Shown here piece after piece: positions 12,601 to 24,200 of a stretch of DNA of 64,000 nt; position 1 is the first letter of the stretch; every line of letters starts with the position of its first letter. The stretch covers positions 248,001-312,000 of the forward strand of contig QEYB01000991.1 in NCBI GenBank assembly GCA_017562135.1, written 5' to 3'. A model generated the notes under the pieces. It worked only from the letters and a program-made list of their open reading frames with translations, did no database searches and was not told the origin of the DNA. Source of the DNA: Dipylidium caninum (taxonomy: Eukaryota > Platyhelminthes > Cestoda > Cyclophyllidea > Dipylidiidae). Both the position numbers and the translations under genes were made by a program.

Positions 12601-13598
12601 ATAATCTCATCATAGCTTCCTTCCATCATGCTTGGCAGATTGCGTGGATTCACGAACACTCCCATTGACTTATAGCTTTCAGTTTTGGTCCGAAGGCTGT
12701 GACTGGACAAGTCTCCCGTCATCCTTCTATATTGCGACATGGGCATCGTGACGCGGCTCATACTTCTTGATTTTTTTCCAATCATTGGATCGACCATAAT
12801 AAACCTTGAAGGGTGTTTGTTTCTTCTGTAGATCACTAACATGAAACAGCGTGATAATGAGGCGAAAATAATAAAACGACTAGATTATAGAAGCAAAAGG
12901 CTACAAGGCTTAATTTAGGAGCCTGCATTTTGGTTTCAGCAGCATCGGTAAAGTAAATAAGACATTAGGAACCGCCAAATTAATATGGAATTTCTGCGAA
13001 AGCTGCTTTGCCTACCGGGAGATTAATAAGATTCGACAAATTTTATTTCTATATTGCACTTTAATTACAACATGAAGGAGTTGCTAGAACTGAGGTCTTA
13101 TTATTTATTGTTGATTTTTTGTGCGCAGAGGCCAGAAACTAAATAAAATCCCAGGCGCTGAGATAAATTTTAAAAGAGATTAATAGTATTTGGATGTTGG
13201 AACGAAAGTTGCAAGGTTAAACACTAATAACAGACGCGAATCAGACAAAAATGCTCTATTACCTCAAGAATTCTTAAGTTAGTCCTATAAAAGAATACGA
13301 AGGCGAATGGCTACCATGACTATTAATAATAATATGGGAAAATGATAACATTAATTCCATAATCTTTCGACAAAGTAAAGTCCAACGACAAAATACTTTG
13401 AATGTCATCTTTTGAATCGAAACTCCCCAGGGATAAAGCTGTTTTCTTTGGAACAACTTCTTTCAGAGATGTCAAGAGTTCGAGCTTTTGGGAGCTGTTT
13501 AAGTGGTTGAGGACAAACTCTAAATGCAAACCCGGATTTTCGGCAAAAAACGCTGAGGCCTGGTCAAAGGTAATCATTTGTTCCATGTTTTCCGCCAT
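663..13598 (-). CDS. PDE11: PDE11-like cyclic nucleotide phosphodiesterase (GAF-A/GAF-B/HD catalytic), 22 coding exons
   Basis: The enzyme hydrolyses cAMP and/or cGMP to 5'-monophosphates in the cytosol. Exons, 5' to 3': 13598-13397, 12835-12458, 10939-10658, 9816-9741, 9642-9578, 9295-9249, 8968-8875, 8739-8681, 8598-8548, 8477-8419, 8338-8287, 8169-8033, 7949-7785, 7325-7211, 6862-6722, 6542-6456, 5906-5756, 5715-5560, 5101-5051, 2445-2321, 1733-1622, 869-663. Intron phases agree at every junction except inside exon 15, where one extra base shifts the frame. With that base ignored the protein is about 936 residues, close to human PDE11A4 (about 933). The order of N-terminal helix, two GAF domains and HD-type catalytic domain identifies the PDE5/6/11 group, and stretches such as [13 protein letters not shown] favour PDE11. 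The ATG at 13598 follows an in-frame stop. The last exon and the exon 1-2 junction are the least certain parts. The transcript points away from TM9SF4's 3' end, on the same strand. Confidence 0.85.
5529..5558. repeat. Purine-rich GGAGA tract
   Basis: Degenerate (GGAGA)n directly next to the donor of PDE11-like exon 18. On the mRNA sense it is a pyrimidine tract at the very start of the intron. Confidence 0.8.
6129..6142. repeat. Poly-G (14) tract in a PDE11-like intron
   Basis: An uninterrupted run of 14 G on the plus strand (C on the transcribed sense), between exons 16 and 17. Run length may be unreliable in sequencing. Confidence 0.9.
7211..8477 (-). other. PDE11-like GAF-B domain (exons 10-14)
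   Basis: Exon 10 ends at an inner GTGAGG donor (8418), giving a linker helix [18 protein letters not shown] that aligns with the PDE5/11 inter-GAF helix. Exon 12 encodes [11 protein letters not shown], the canonical GAF start. Exon 13 encodes [10 protein letters not shown] and NMITVPIKM. Exon 14 encodes [15 protein letters not shown] followed by DINDVE and FCGL. GAF-B therefore keeps an NK...F...D-type signature that GAF-A lacks. Splice phases 2, 0, 2, 2 and 0 agree from exon to exon. The C-terminal helix of this domain runs into exon 15, where the frameshift lies. Confidence 0.8.
8548..10939 (-). other. PDE11-like GAF-A domain (exons 3-9)
   Basis: Exon 3 (10939-10658) carries a basic, Ser-rich linker followed by [18 protein letters not shown], which aligns with the GAF-A entry helix. 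Exons 4-9 continue the domain: [12 protein letters not shown] for the first strands, [10 protein letters not shown] for the GHVA..G position, [16 protein letters not shown] for the DAYxDxRF stretch, and [14 protein letters not shown] where the NKxnFx3DE motif should lie. The fold is recognisable but the NK and DE residues of that motif are absent, so cyclic-nucleotide binding by this GAF is doubtful. Exons are 47-94 bp apart from exon 3; introns are about 70 bp to 840 bp. Confidence 0.7.
12458..13598 (-). other. PDE11-like N-terminal region (exons 1-2)
   Basis: Exon 1 (13598-13397) encodes residues 1-67. Its [20 protein letters not shown] resembles the N-terminal helix of long PDE11 isoforms, with the same spacing of F, FL and HPEL-like positions. 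Exon 2 (12835-12458) encodes about 126 residues rich in Ser, Arg and Lys and ending in an acidic EEEDPLAG. It has no recognised domain and is probably a disordered regulatory linker. Exon 2 opens with acceptor atgttag and closes with the non-consensus donor GTTGGT, which keeps phase 1 with exon 3. The exon 1 donor (GTATTT at 13396) was chosen because it restores frame into exon 2. Confidence 0.65.
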
Positions 13599-13860
13599 AA
13601 AAAAGGAAAAAGAAAAGATCAATGTAATTGCAGTTGTAGTTTAGACATCAACATGACTAAGTTCTCAGATTTATGTGAACATAAGCAACTTACTATAAGG
13701 GTTGTGGAGGTAGATACGACTGTTCGTGCAACGTCGATGATATGAGCACAGTGGTCACGATCTTGAAAATGTGAAGGAAATATGCGTAAAAGTTTAAAAA
13801 GATCCAATAAAGCAAAATAAAAATATACCTGCTCAGCAACTGTGCACCAAATAAATAAGA

Positions 13861-14062
13861 TGTGAAGAAAATAACTTTAAGGATAGAGTGGATGATTGAA
13901 AACCAATGGATTTGACCATGGGCTGTGTTTAGGTATATATCCTACCGTGAAGCCCATAGGGTATCTAAGTCAATCCACTCAATCTCATAGGTGAAGGCTA
14001 ATGGAATCGATACACATGCCTTAAGGACTAGAGGAGACACTTTTCCAGCGGTTATTTCACAT
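13861..14062 (-). pseudogene. Decayed copy of TM9SF4 exon 5
   Basis: About 200 bp match TM9SF4 exon 5 (parent 19939-20142), in the same orientation, with roughly nine of ten bases identical by eye. Translation still reads [12 protein letters not shown] and IHWFSII, but the Trp codon of WASRWD has become TAG (13942-13944). Similarity stops close to the exon's 3' boundary and the parental donor is not copied. On the other side it ends inside the exon. It lies about 260 bp upstream of the PDE11-like ATG, so it could have been absorbed into that gene's promoter or 5' UTR. Confidence 0.87.
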
Positions 14063-15890
14063 GTTTCATGTTTACATGTTTGAACAAATCTTTATCGATC
14101 GGGTTGACTGTACAAATATTGTAATTCATTGAACAACAACTTAAGAAATGCATCTTTCACGCATATAAACTAGGTAGCAAAGCTTCCAAATTGTCGTTTA
14201 TGTGGTGCCCGAGTCGATATGGATAACCGGATAATAAGGTCAACAGATTAAGTGCAAAACAAAAAAGTAAACTTTAATTAGGTACTTGGGTGGGTTTATT
14301 GGGTACATTATGATTAGTAAAAAAATATTTTTGCTTGAGGCAGAAATAATAAGTTAAATTGCAATCCCACAAAAGCAACCAATTTATTGTAGGTGCGACA
14401 AGAAGTGCATATGTTAAACACGTTAATTACTGTAGAAGTATGACGGTCCTGAGCTTTATTAAAGATGAGGGCAATAGAAGTGCATAATGGCTCAGGTTGG
14501 TGGGTACGAGATTTAAATTACCTCATACGCCCATTAACACTAGGCGATTTCTCCGACCTTAAATATAGTATAAGATAAAGAAAATGTAATATATTCACAA
14601 ATAACAAATGCTTCATATAATTTTATTTAACTAACAAATGATAACATTTTTGAGGCGTGGAAAGATAGAATGGCCTCATTCATGAATGCAGACAAGTTTC
14701 TTTATGGTACAAGCACGAAAAAAGGCAATAACTAACGCGAAATACATAAGAAGTTCAGCAATGGGACATATCTAGCCTACTTTGAAGCAAAATGACGTTT
14801 AGCACTGCCAGTATCATTTTATTAAACGTCCCAATTGGATTTATTTTTAAACAAACCCTGTTGTATGTAAAAGCTCTTTCGTTTGATCCTGAGACATATA
14901 GCATATTCAGCCACTTTGATCTCTTTTAACACCGTCTTCATGAACTACATAGGCACTAACACCGTTATCAAATTGGATAATGTCCCAACGTTTATTTATG
15001 CCGCAACTTTGACCGCCAGGAACCACCTATATAACACCAACATTGTACAAGTGGTTATATAGACGCCGCACCTGCCTTAACCTTTCTCTACCCAAGAATC
15101 TGTATTTTTTCCTAATTTGTCTCATGCCTACAACATATGTGGAGAGAAATGTAAAATTTACACCTCGTACATATGCCACTTCGTGTTAGTTACCATAGTC
15201 GAAATCAGTACCCCGCTAATCAGTCCAATATATTGACCTTATAGTTTTATAAATGATCACCAACTTATGTTAAGATGCACCGTCAGCAAGTCAATAGTGG
15301 AACTAGTATTAAAATGCCAGCCCCTCTTTTTATTGACGTTTGACTGACCTGATTCGGATAAATATGAATGTAGCGCTACGTGATTTTTGGCGCATCTTAA
15401 ACTCACCACTTTCATCATTGTTCCTACAAAGCCATATTCCTTACTATATGTCTGTTAATCTCAAATAAGATTTTTCGATCACCTAATACCACTGAATCAT
15501 AAAACTTTATCTATCTTTTGAATCAACTTAGCGCCCACAGAACCAGTGTTATCAATAAACTTTCCCAGCGATGCAATAACCGCAATAAATTACTCATAGA
15601 GGTCACTCGGAAAACCATTGAACAAGTCTCTACTTGTAGACTAACCCATCATTGACTTAATCTTAGTATAACAGGAGGAACCATATTTTAGCTAACGAAA
15701 AAGGTATTTGATGAGAGTGGGAAGAATAAGGGATGGGAATCGGTAGTGGAGGGGGACGGAAGGGACCACGACAGACCGCCGTACAACGAAGGGAAGCAAC
15801 AGAAGAGGGGATTAAGATGTACATAAACACATGGAGGCAAGTAACATAAAGGTTTAAGCGTATAAAGATGAGAATGAAGAGTAGATCACT
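14063..15890. other. Intergenic, no gene seen
   Basis: AT-rich sequence between the TM9SF4 stop and the TM9SF4 exon-5 copy. It has short open frames only, and no exon with both splice sites and recognisable similarity. It should hold the TM9SF4 3' UTR. Confidence 0.5.
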
Positions 15891-18800
15891 TCAATCAATT
15901 TTAATAGCAGCGTAAATTTTTCGCAGAAAGGCGAAGGAAGCGAAAAAACCAATTGTACCAGTAAGGATCCAAAAAGTTGCCGTGAGGATGGAGCAGTAGC
16001 CGAAGTAGAGCAAAGTCGAAACAAAACTTGTAATCGTCAACTGGAGAATGCACACGCAAAGCGGTTAAGAGTTACCAAAACGGTAGGAAGGCCGGAAAAT
16101 AAGGACAAACTCACCCTTGTCGAAAAATAATAGATCGAGTAGAGAAACAGGTAGACTGCTGCTCCACCTGATGTGATGAACGACCTCCACCACCAATGGT
16201 AGTCCTGAAAAGACGGAGCAATGTACAACAATGCTGGCGACGCGGCGTACAAAAATTCAGGATGAATATCAGCGAGTTCTTCACATGATAAAATGTTTTC
16301 AAATTATCCAATCTCACGTTACCCATTAAAGCGAGGAAAAAACCTATTGAGTTAAAGCCAGGTTTCGGGTTCAAAGAACTATACAAAATAAGAAAGCAGG
16401 AATAATAAACAAAAAGTGCGTCCTATCACTGTTACAAGAGGTCATTGTACCTACAATGGGATGTTCAATCTCCCATCACTACAGAATCTCCCCACCCCGG
16501 GTTGGTTTGTGTGACAAAAAGTGAGTGAGAGGCCTGTTCTGTAATGATGCTAAGCACTTACCATGGCCTGGGATTTCGAAGTCAGTGAAAAACGGTACCC
16601 ATAAGAGCACAAGGAATTTGTATGATTATTAAGGTTGAGAATGGCTTTAGACTGGTAAACTCAAAACCTTTCAGGAATAGTATTACTTCAAGGAAGCAAA
16701 AGAGGCGAAAAACATTGGAGGCAAATAAAAGTAAACACTTCGACTGTGATAATGATGTAGCATCATACCACAAACAAACTCAATTAATGTGCCCTACACC
16801 ACAGAGTTTGCTAAGTTGAACGCCCCCCGCTAAACTGTGCTGTGAACTCCATTTGACTTGTGAGTTCCTCACTACTTTAAAGCATGCCAAGTTCCGTTGA
16901 TACTAGGAATAACGCGTAACGAAAGTCAGCACACAGTCACAGCGTTCATATGGCACTACAAGAATTGACCTGTATTGGTGAAAAATATACAGTGTTCAGA
17001 TTTCAATAAAGACCCAGTACGAAGGAATAGGATTTATACACGAGGGCTAAAGATAAAAAACTAAAATGGCAACAAACTAACCTCGCTGCACAGTTGGAAG
17101 TAGGTAGTTACTATTGCGACCTGAGCACAACTTATTATTAGGATAATGAATACAATGAAGAGGAATCCGAAGAGGTAGTAAATTTGTCGATTCCAGAGAG
17201 CCTGGAATGGAAGAGATAAACAAGTATGGCAGCCAGGTAGCCAAAAAAGTAGAAAGTTCACAGAAGTCCGTTTTTATACCAGAAAGATGCTTAGAGTCGT
17301 TTTAAGAAAAGTGAGGAAAGTTCGGGGAGAAAACTTGGTGCATACATCAATGAAATTAGAAAAAATTTACGCGACTCATATATCATCCATAATGATGGGT
17401 TAAAACGGTCAAAAAATTGCCAACTTACGTTAAAAATAAAGAATAATTCAACGAAGACGCTGCCAAAAGGCAGAAGGCCGCATAACATGGTTCTACAAAC
17501 AAAAGAAAATCCACATTTTATACCAAACTACAGTCGCTTGACAATATTTAGGTGGGAAACAGAAGTATGTTCGAGACGGGATGTTAAAGGCTTGATTGAC
17601 CTATACAAATGAAGTTAGGAATAACGACTACTTTAACCGTCCATAAGGGAAGGATAGAGTGAATAGACTAAACAAATGAAAATCAAAGCTCCACCATGAA
17701 GATTCCAATAAGTATACGATTTAGAAATCGCATAGAGGCTTCAGTTGAAGTCTAAAAAGTTTTATCTGATTGAAAAACCCTAAAAATTAAAGGTTAATTT
17801 TATTTAGGAACATCTCAATAAGAGGTCCAGCACCTAAGAAACCTGAATTAACAAACTCAGGTGCATCTTTGAAGCAAGGAGATCCTAAAATTTGTTTAGT
17901 CTCTTGTAAAGGTAACGAACTCTTTGATGCATTATGAAATAACTATCCTAAAATAATCCTGAATATATGATCCACACGTCACACTACAAGTAAATATATT
18001 CATGAATTATTTTGTCACTAATATTAAATAAATATTGAACAGCTCGAAAGCCCAGTTAATCTATTGGTCAAAAGTGATCAAGATGTTGGAAAACAGTATA
18101 TCGTCGATAATGGCTCAAAAAGAAGACCTGTGTTTCGAATAAATAGCTTCGCCTGAATGAGTTCCACATAGTTTCTCGTTTCAGCAAAAAGTTCGTGCGC
18201 CAAAAATAACTGCAAAACTCAAAAACTTCATTCCTTTCACTCGAAAAGAACACCTAAAACGAGAGTTCTTACTGTTTTTATTTATTACGCGCACGGAAAT
18301 TCTGGAGTTATGCATATTTGAGGTTGAAAAAACGTGAGGTTTTGCTATAGGAAATCACTTACGTTATAAAGATGCTTTGATGCATCTTGCGTTCAGGAAT
18401 GGCACGAGGAATCTGATTGGTTCGTACTGGTTGATCATAGGGACGTTTACGTACACCGAAAAAGAAGCCTATAAAGACGAGAGGCAAGGAAATAAGAAGC
18501 CAGAGAGAGAGGATAGTCAAGATCGTGGTAAAAGGAAGAGCCGCTGAGGATCCCTTTGCCCAGAGAAAGATGTTGATGAAGAGACAAACTCCCAGAATGA
18601 TTCCTGGATAGAGAAGACCGGTCTACAAATATGCAAGAGCATACACAAAATAATTTCCGGTAAATTTATACATTTTACAAATAGCTGTATTAATGTTAAA
18701 AAAGATACACAATAAGACCTGATCATGAATCCGAGGATGCAAAAAAACATTTTGATTGAAATGCAAATGCATTATGGCAGCCAGTGCACCGGGGATAGTA

Positions 18801-20869
18801 ACCGATTACACGCCCAAATGTAAAAACACGGTTAACTGGCGTAAATTGGACAAAACAAAGGCGGGACATGCGAAAAAAAACAATGAGAGCATAATTCACG
18901 CAAGTTATGGACAAGAAATCAAATGAGAAGGCATAGTTTAAAGTAAAATAAGAATGGATTTCCAAACTATCCACTAGATATAAAACAATAGAATATAAAT
19001 TAATTGTTTCTCGATTTTAGTCTTTCAATGTGATCATACTAACAACTAAGTTGACCGATTGATAAGTGCAAACAGGATCTGGTTGATGTGCACGTGTAGT
19101 TAGAACGACTAATAGTGTAATATCTCAAAATATTCGCGAAAAGGGTACCAATATTTCAAAGATCTTTAACAGCCAAAGATCTTTAACAGTTATACAAAAC
19201 AAACAATATCCATCAAAAACTAAGAGACATTTTAAGTGACAATGAGCTTGGAATATGAAAAATAGAGTTGAACAATACACACGCACACACCAAAAGTGCG
19301 GTAGATTTCCAATAGAATCCACGCATGGTCTTGTAAATACGACCGGAAAAGTAACCGGCAACAGCGCCCATGAAAACGTAGGTGAAGATGACTGCGCTCA
19401 GAAGAGCTCCTCGTGAGGCAGGTGACAGCATGCCCAGCATCGCAAAGACTAGAGGACGGAAAAAAGGTAAAACATGCTCTTTTTTAATTTTTTTTCTGGG
19501 ACCGAGAAGAGGGAGGTTATAAAAAGTCTAGCTTTTACCGCTGGGGGAATACAAGAACACATATGCTTAGGGATATTTACAAACATATCGATGACTTGAA
19601 ATTTATGTTATAAGAAGCACTCTCCCCTGTTTTTGTATTGATTCAATTGAGACTTACAGAGAACAATGAACGTCATACAGAGCAGTTGAACACCCGAACC
19701 AACAAAAGCTGCCAGCAATGCACTACGCCTAGGAGGTCTGAAAACATCACCATGCACCAGTTTCCAGCCTGATTCCTCGATTATCTCCTCCTACAGTGGA
19801 AGATATTCCTGTGGATAATAGATAAAAACTACCGAGTCTTCTTCTCTGTTGTATGACGCAATGTCACGACGTAGAGTCTTCAATAATATTACACCCATAA
19901 CGGCTAGACAAAATAATGCCAGTAACGTAAAACGTACCTGTGAGAAAAATAATTATAATGATAGAGTTGATGATTGAAAACCAATGGATTTGACCATCGG
20001 CTGTGTTTAGATATATATCCCACCGTGAAGCCCATGGGGTATCTGAGTCAATCCACTCAACCTCATAGGTGAAGGCTAATGGAATCGATAAACCTGTCTT
20101 AAGGACTAGGGGAGACACTTTCCCAGCGGTTATTTTACATGTGCCATCAGCGTTGTGAGCGATATCTTCGTTTCTGATACTCATCGGTTCAACGGTTACA
20201 CCAACAACGCGAAAACGGCCGCTAAGAAAAAGAAAATCAATACAACAACCTACTCCACTTCGTGATATTTCACTAAGAACTTCAGATGGTTGTTCAAGTG
20301 TGCATCGCCCAGAATAGTATAACCAACGCGGTATCCGATTTCATATTGATTTTGAGTTGGAGTGGAATGTTCTACGGCCACGGGCAGATTGTCTACATCG
20401 CTAAGAAAAAAATGTAAGAAGGATAATCCTACAGGTAAACAACGTAATCATTGTTAATGAGGTGAATGAGGAAATTTATTTTATCCGGAGAGCTTGAAGG
20501 TGTGCTACACGCTCGCCGACATGCGACATTTGTCAGCATATTAATATGGAAAGGAGCCTCAACTACTCGGTCGCCGCGGAGAACTTCGCCTACGGGAAAT
20601 AAATAAAAAGACGAGAATACCAATGTTTAGATTGCCATAAGTGCGCTTCTCCGTCAAGTCGCAAGAGAACAAATATTGGTAAAAGTCAATAGGTAGTTGG
20701 GTATTGGGACTCCAAACCTTAATGGCCTAAGAACCGTCAGTTGTCTTCGTTCTAGCACCTTAACGCTTATTGGATTGCCCTCAGCATACTCAACTGGTGA
20801 CAAGCCGGGCACATAAAAACAGGTAGAAAGAGGAACCAAGCAAGCCAGAAAGACAAGAAACGCTTTCAT
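15891..20869 (-). CDS. TM9SF4: Transmembrane 9 superfamily member 4 (nonaspanin)
   Basis: A multi-pass endosomal/Golgi membrane protein involved in membrane-protein sorting and glycine-rich TM domain handling. Exons: 20869-20759, 20726-20621, 20589-20433, 20400-20254, 20221-19938, 19903-19833, 19790-19658, 19448-19291, 18622-18363, 17492-17429, 17201-17082, 16204-16115, 16040-15891. All phases agree and the sum is 1851 nt, 616 residues (human about 642). There is a signal peptide at residues 1-17, then [11 protein letters not shown], the lumenal domain ([16 protein letters not shown]), TM1 near 253-275, [29 protein letters not shown] and the C-terminal Golgi-retention signal [15 protein letters not shown] and KID favour TM9SF4 over TM9SF2. 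The first introns are 32, 31, 32, 32, 34 and 42 bp. The start is fixed by the signal peptide. Confidence 0.97.
19157..19189. repeat. Short tandem duplication in TM9SF4 intron 8
   Basis: The 17-bp unit caaagatctttaacagc occurs twice back to back, the second copy lacking its last base. No function is implied. Confidence 0.9.
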
Positions 20870-21231
20870 CGGTCAGCCTCCGCACCACTGCACAACGGGT
20901 TTTCTGACTACTGGTTCGCTTCAAGGCCGTCTGGTTAGCATTATCAACTTATTTCGGAATAATATGTTGTATAGTGGAAGTCCTTACTATGAGGAGCAAT
21001 AGATCAACACCTGGACGGTAAAGACTATGCTTTCATAGCTGAAAGACAAACGACTTATGAAATGTAAGTCCAACTTATTTTCCTATTATGTTCAGCTCCA
21101 CAGAACCGCGCCATTTCGAACCAGTACATTGTTTCCCGTTTGCGTCGCGTTTCCCCTTGTCCGCAGAACTTTTAACAATCGTATCGATAAATTAATTCTC
21201 AATTGAAATCGAAGCAGGAGCGATAGGAGTC
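20870..21231. promoter_or_regulatory. Shared divergent promoter region, TM9SF4 / JIP-like
   Basis: 362 bp separate the ATGs of two genes on opposite strands, so both core promoters and 5' UTRs must fit here unless distant 5' exons exist. I see no convincing TATA box or other element. The call rests on gene arrangement only. Confidence 0.5.
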
Positions 21232-24200
21232 ATGGATCTTCCAGCAAATAATCTTTCTCCCCAAGTCCGAAATATCGCCTCTCTCGTTTATTCAGAGTTT
21301 GAGCGTCTCGTTTCCCGGTATGGTGAGGGGGTGGTAGACGGTGTCGTACCCATAATTATTCAAACCCTTGAACAAGTGGACCAGTTGCAAGAGACTAATG
21401 AACGTTTACAGATGTCTTATGCCCAAAATGAGTTAGAATTGGATTCATTAACTTCAAAATTGGATCGAGAAATCAAGGCTAGGAGAGCAGCGGAAGAGGT
21501 ATCTCTGGCCACTCCAATTCATCCTGTTTCCTTCAGAAAATCATGGCTTTGGAGGATGAAATAGTTGAATTAAGGATTCAGATGGATAAAAATACTGTTG
21601 ATTGTACAAGACTTATTTGCGTTTTAGAAGCAAAGGTCAATGCGGCTAATGAACATGGTATTGTCGAGATAATGGTCTTATTATGTCAACGAAGTTTTCT
21701 TTTAATGCACGCAATAATGGTTTATTCACGAAATCTCTTTCGCATGTAATTGTTTTGTATCCAGGTTTCAGGAACTGGATTTCTTCAACATAGCATCATT
21801 TCGGTCTTTTTTCGTTCAAGCCACGGTCAAAGTCTATTCAGCCATAGAATTGTTAAACTTTGCCGCTTCTAAATATTCTGATTAGCTTTAAAACGCGCCA
21901 ATAACCGGTTTCTCGGCTGTAGTCGTGCGACAAGAGGCAAATGAAGTCGAGCTGCGACGTGATTTGGCAAACGCACAGAAACGTTACAATGAACTTCACA
22001 GGCACTTCACGAATGTTCAACGCATTCACAATCAACGACTCTCTTCGCCGGTTGAAGGACTCCCTTTATCGGCCCTACGACAGGTTGTACGTGTTTTGCC
22101 ACTGGTCTTTTTATTTTCCAGACTTTTAGTAATTTTACCACTTTCCGTCTTCATATTCGGTGCTCTCTAGACCTGGGTGGATTAACGCACTTATAAACTT
22201 AAATCAATTTCTAGATTTTATATTCGAGTTAGGATTAGTCGGGATCAAAAAATGTTTGCTCCTGAGCCATTCGCGGAAAATGTCCATTTGCATTCTTTTT
22301 TCTAATAGACTTCGAGGGGTGAAAATAAAAATCCGGAACGGCTAACTTCTACGCAGTTCACTACTGAAATAGGTAACTAATTACTAACTAGTTAATTCAT
22401 GATTTTAAATTGGATATTACAGTAATTAAAACAGCATTTAAAATGTATTCTGTTTTGCGATGCAGCAGTATGCATGTAGGACTAGTGGTCTCTACCTTTT
22501 GACCGCATATTGAAACCTGTTCTTTGTCTACTTGTAAGTATTGAGGTTTATAAGAATTAGACCATTTTTTGAACATTTGTTGGTCTTGATTCCTGATATC
22601 TTGGTAAAGGTATAAATAATTAGTGCTTTAATCCATTAACATGGATTCACTTAAGTGACCAAATTTTTTATTTATTTCAAGCACTAAATACATTTAGCTG
22701 GTCGAAATACGGTTGTGTTCCCAGTATATCTTCCGTCATTTCCCTATAGACGTTCAACCATCCCCATCAACTCTATCCTTAGATGATCATAATCCTGACC
22801 AACCCACTTTTGATGCACCTGATGAAACGTAAGTCGGGTTTAGTTGGCGGTGGACTGTACTCTTACAGTTTGTGTGAAAAAATACCAGGTTCTGCTTTCT
22901 GCCAAAAGAATTTATTTTATCCATTGATTTTTAGCCCGTTTACCTTTTTTTAAATGCTATTTTACTCCATTATCGCGGTATTCATTGTTAATTTCAGTAA
23001 TTGATTTTTCAATGACTTAAGCCATATTTTAGTAAATTATGTGGAGTCATTCCAAATGTATATATCGAGTACACTGCCAGTAATGGCCTCTACTTAAGGT
23101 CATTTATTATTCGATCTTTTTTCTTTATAGAACAGATGAAGAACAGCATTTGGATGAACAACCGTCAAACAGGTTTTCTGCCGAGGACTCGGATGGCATA
23201 TCAAAAGGCCAGTGAATTTGCCCGCTTCTATTTCCCAATTTCTTGCTCCCGTTGATTTGTGTATGTGGGATTGGGCACATTCGCCTCTTAGTGTGCATTT
23301 TTTTCGTCACGTATGCGAAATTGCAGAAATCTGCGTGGAGTGCGTTGTGCGTGGTCGTTTCTATATTCCTAACATCATTCGTTCTCCTTTTTCCAACTAA
23401 TTCTGCTTTCTCACAGACTAAAGGAATGCTACTTTAATGTAAACAGGTCGTTTCGCATTTTAGTGTCAGATGACTATGAATTTTTGGGTACCGGATGTAA
23501 GCATGCCTCGTTTTCTCTTGCATCGCACTTTCACGCACGGCTAACGTATCTTTATCAAAAAATCTCCTTACCCATCTTCGACAGTAAAGTCTCATTTCTT
23601 ACCTTTAGCTCTCGAAAGTGAAGTGAAAATACTCTTGACTGAGAACCGTGAACTTAACGAAATGAAGCAAGTTTTATATTGCCTTACAGATTGCCAAGGA
23701 GATGAGGGGTTACTTCAGTTGATTGGTCTAAAGGAGTACTTTAGTTACAAATTGTGTGTACGTAATTTGTAGCCATGGGTTATTTAATTGGCAATTTTAC
23801 CAGTAAGGTAATTCATATTTCAGTCTAGTAAAATTAGCGGCAATAGTTGCCTTGCCACCAAAAATGGGGTTTTTGGTTTTTATTTATTAGTTATTTGCTT
23901 AATGTAGGGGTTTTTGTTAATGCTATCTTTTTGTTAACTGTTAAGAGAACCACTAAAAAGGTATTAACTACATTCCTTGAGTCTTAGTTATTTTTTCAAG
24001 TTTTATTGGAGATCTGCGGAAAACGAGGGAAAGTTATTAAGGTCTAGGCAGATATGTAATAAACATTTACCATTTTGGAGATGCGGCTCAATAGATGTAG
24101 CTCTTTTCACACTGACCTACACCTTACTCCCATAATTAGAAATCAGGGGGTATTAAGATTAGAATAATTTGGCTACTGCAGTGAAGGTAGGTTGTATTCA

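Noticed and set aside
13623..13807. Open frame upstream of the PDE11-like start as an extra coding exon
   Set aside because: Two frames are open there and neither shows similarity. An in-frame stop precedes the ATG at 13598. It may be 5' UTR.
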